Shown here one piece after another: positions 62,920 to 64,000 of a stretch of 64,000 nucleotides of DNA (within the stretch, counting starts at the first letter, position 1; every line of letters begins with the position of its first letter). The notes below the pieces were generated by a model. It had not been told where the DNA came from. It ran no database searches and saw nothing but the letters and a program-made list of their open reading frames with translations. The position numbers and the translations under genes are program-made. The DNA lies in contig OZ004596.1 in the NCBI GenBank assembly GCA_963924555.1, forward strand, positions 3,668,139-3,732,138, read 5' to 3'. Source of the DNA: Crambe crambe. Taxonomy: Eukaryota; Porifera; Demospongiae; Poecilosclerida; Crambeidae.

Positions 62920-64000
62920 TGCTAAATGTTATTCTGATGGCTATTCTGAAGAGCACTGTAAACTCTTTGAACTTTTTAAAATAGCTATAGCTTTTTTAAC
63001 ACTGTTTTTATTATTCCATAAGTATAATTAAGATAACTTGTTCATTTTAAGATTTCCCCCACGCAATTGTAGCTAGTTATGCCAGTTGTAGCTACCCATG
63101 TAGCTGTACAACCAAATGAGTGCCAGTGCTAGCTAATATGGTCACATACTATAAGTATTATGTTCTGTAGGTATTAGCTGCTATAGCTTTACAGTGCAGC
63201 TACAGATGAGTTTTGAAAACTGGTACTAATTGCGCACTGATGATGTAGATCACCATTTGTTGACATACATGTTGCTTGTGAGATTTGGGGATTTGATATC
63301 GATGTAGCTAGCTAGCTAGTTGACAGATGGATGATAAAACACAAGTTCAGTGGTCTTCAATTTCTTCCCTTTTTTTTGTAGCACTGTTTTTTTGTCATCT
63401 CTAGCTACATCATTTTCCTCTTACTTGTTTGTGATTGGGCCAGGCAAAGTATACCCACACATACATAGCTATATAATTTCTTTTGTTCTTGTCCTTTGGA
63501 ATCTTCATGAAACCTGGTGGAGCATTAATTCCTGCATTCCAGCAATGACTTGAATGACATTTATGCTCTCCACCACCATCCTACCCTCAATGCATAGGCG
63601 GTGGAACAGGTCAGGATAATCAGGCCCATGCAGGCCTTGACCAATATTATTGCGGGAGAAACATTAAGTAGCTATCAATCAAAAACAAAAGCAAATCGTA
63701 GAGCTTCAGTGGTTTGTGGGATTACATTTCAATTCGGGCCTGACCAATCGAATCTTACTTCCAACACCTCTGCAATGCTAGTGCTGGAATGATGACCAAA
63801 GGAAGTGACAGTAATGAATTCCATGATAGCTAATACCCAGCTAGTGGATTTAATTTGCATGCATGGGGAACCGTCAAAAGAGAAATTGCATGTACATGCA
63901 GGGGCAGAAACACCACAACGAAAGTGGGGGGGGGCTTGTATCTCTGCCACTAACATGTATAATAATGTATATGAGCATGTGCACAGTGGGGCGTTATGTA
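62920..64000. other. intergenic to window end
   Basis: It holds the 3' UTR of HVCN1 and, at 63596-63769, a short inverted-repeat element. No gene was recognised. Confidence 0.6.
63596..63769. mobile_element. short inverted-repeat element, copy 2
   Basis: It begins AGGCGGTGGAACAGGTCAGG and ends TTCCAACACCT. About 75% alike by eye to the copy at 40727-40910, including GGGCCTGACCAATCGAATCT near the right end. Confidence 0.75.

Overview
The window is nuclear DNA of an animal. Every gene has a metazoan-type structure: GT-AG or GC-AG introns, many only 50-150 bp, and AT-rich spacers. The gene content is broad eukaryotic and metazoan (DET1, PIAS, LANCL, TFIP11, KATNAL2, a Ras GTPase, FAM227, the Hv1 proton channel, and secreted TSP1/Ig proteins). 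Tight packing, short introns, many small foldback transposons and a lineage-specific secreted family suggest an early-branching animal, most likely a demosponge. This placement is inferred. Fourteen protein genes and one tRNA were resolved. For most genes I rebuilt the exon chain by hand and checked that the reading phase closes from start to stop.

Layout. 1-910 (-) DET1, 5' part only. 1148-7077 (+) a complete PIAS SUMO ligase. 7332-11052 (+) a second, unusual PIAS-type gene that carries an SPT5-like KOW region. 11256-13052 (-) LANCL. 13208-20797 (+) TFIP11 splicing factor. 21276-22628 (-) a WSCD-like sulfotransferase. 24685-44063 (+) a tandem cluster of five secreted proteins, called here genes A to E. 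44214-48183 (-) KATNAL2. 53207-54917 (+) a Ras-family GTPase with a candidate untranslated exon near 48.5 kb. 55474-58410 (-) FAM227, with a tRNA-Pro gene in one intron. 58649-62919 (+) HVCN1.

The most novel part is the A-E cluster. All five proteins have a signal peptide, a basic (mostly furin-type) cleavage site and one to about seven copies of a module I do not recognise, marked by a G-P-G-x-L-Y-type motif followed by A-x-Y-S or A-F-F. A, B and C place one TSP1 repeat before the module and share intron positions and phases, so they are clearly tandem duplicates. A and C end in Thr/Pro repeats, a His-rich stretch and a Lys/Arg/Ser-rich tail. D has about three modules. E is a 1516-residue protein with about seven modules, two Ig-like domains and several TSP1-like repeats. 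They look like extracellular matrix or skeletal proteins; a link to biosilica is only a hypothesis.

The second notable gene is the PIAS-type protein at 7332-11052. It combines SUMO-interacting motifs, a Ser/Pro-rich stretch plus KOW domains like the C-terminus of SPT5, and the zinc ligands of an SP-RING. Other points of interest are frequent GC-AG introns (five candidates in about 97), four head-to-head gene pairs with short or shared promoters, a cysteine-rich S1-S2 loop in Hv1, and several families of short inverted-repeat transposons.
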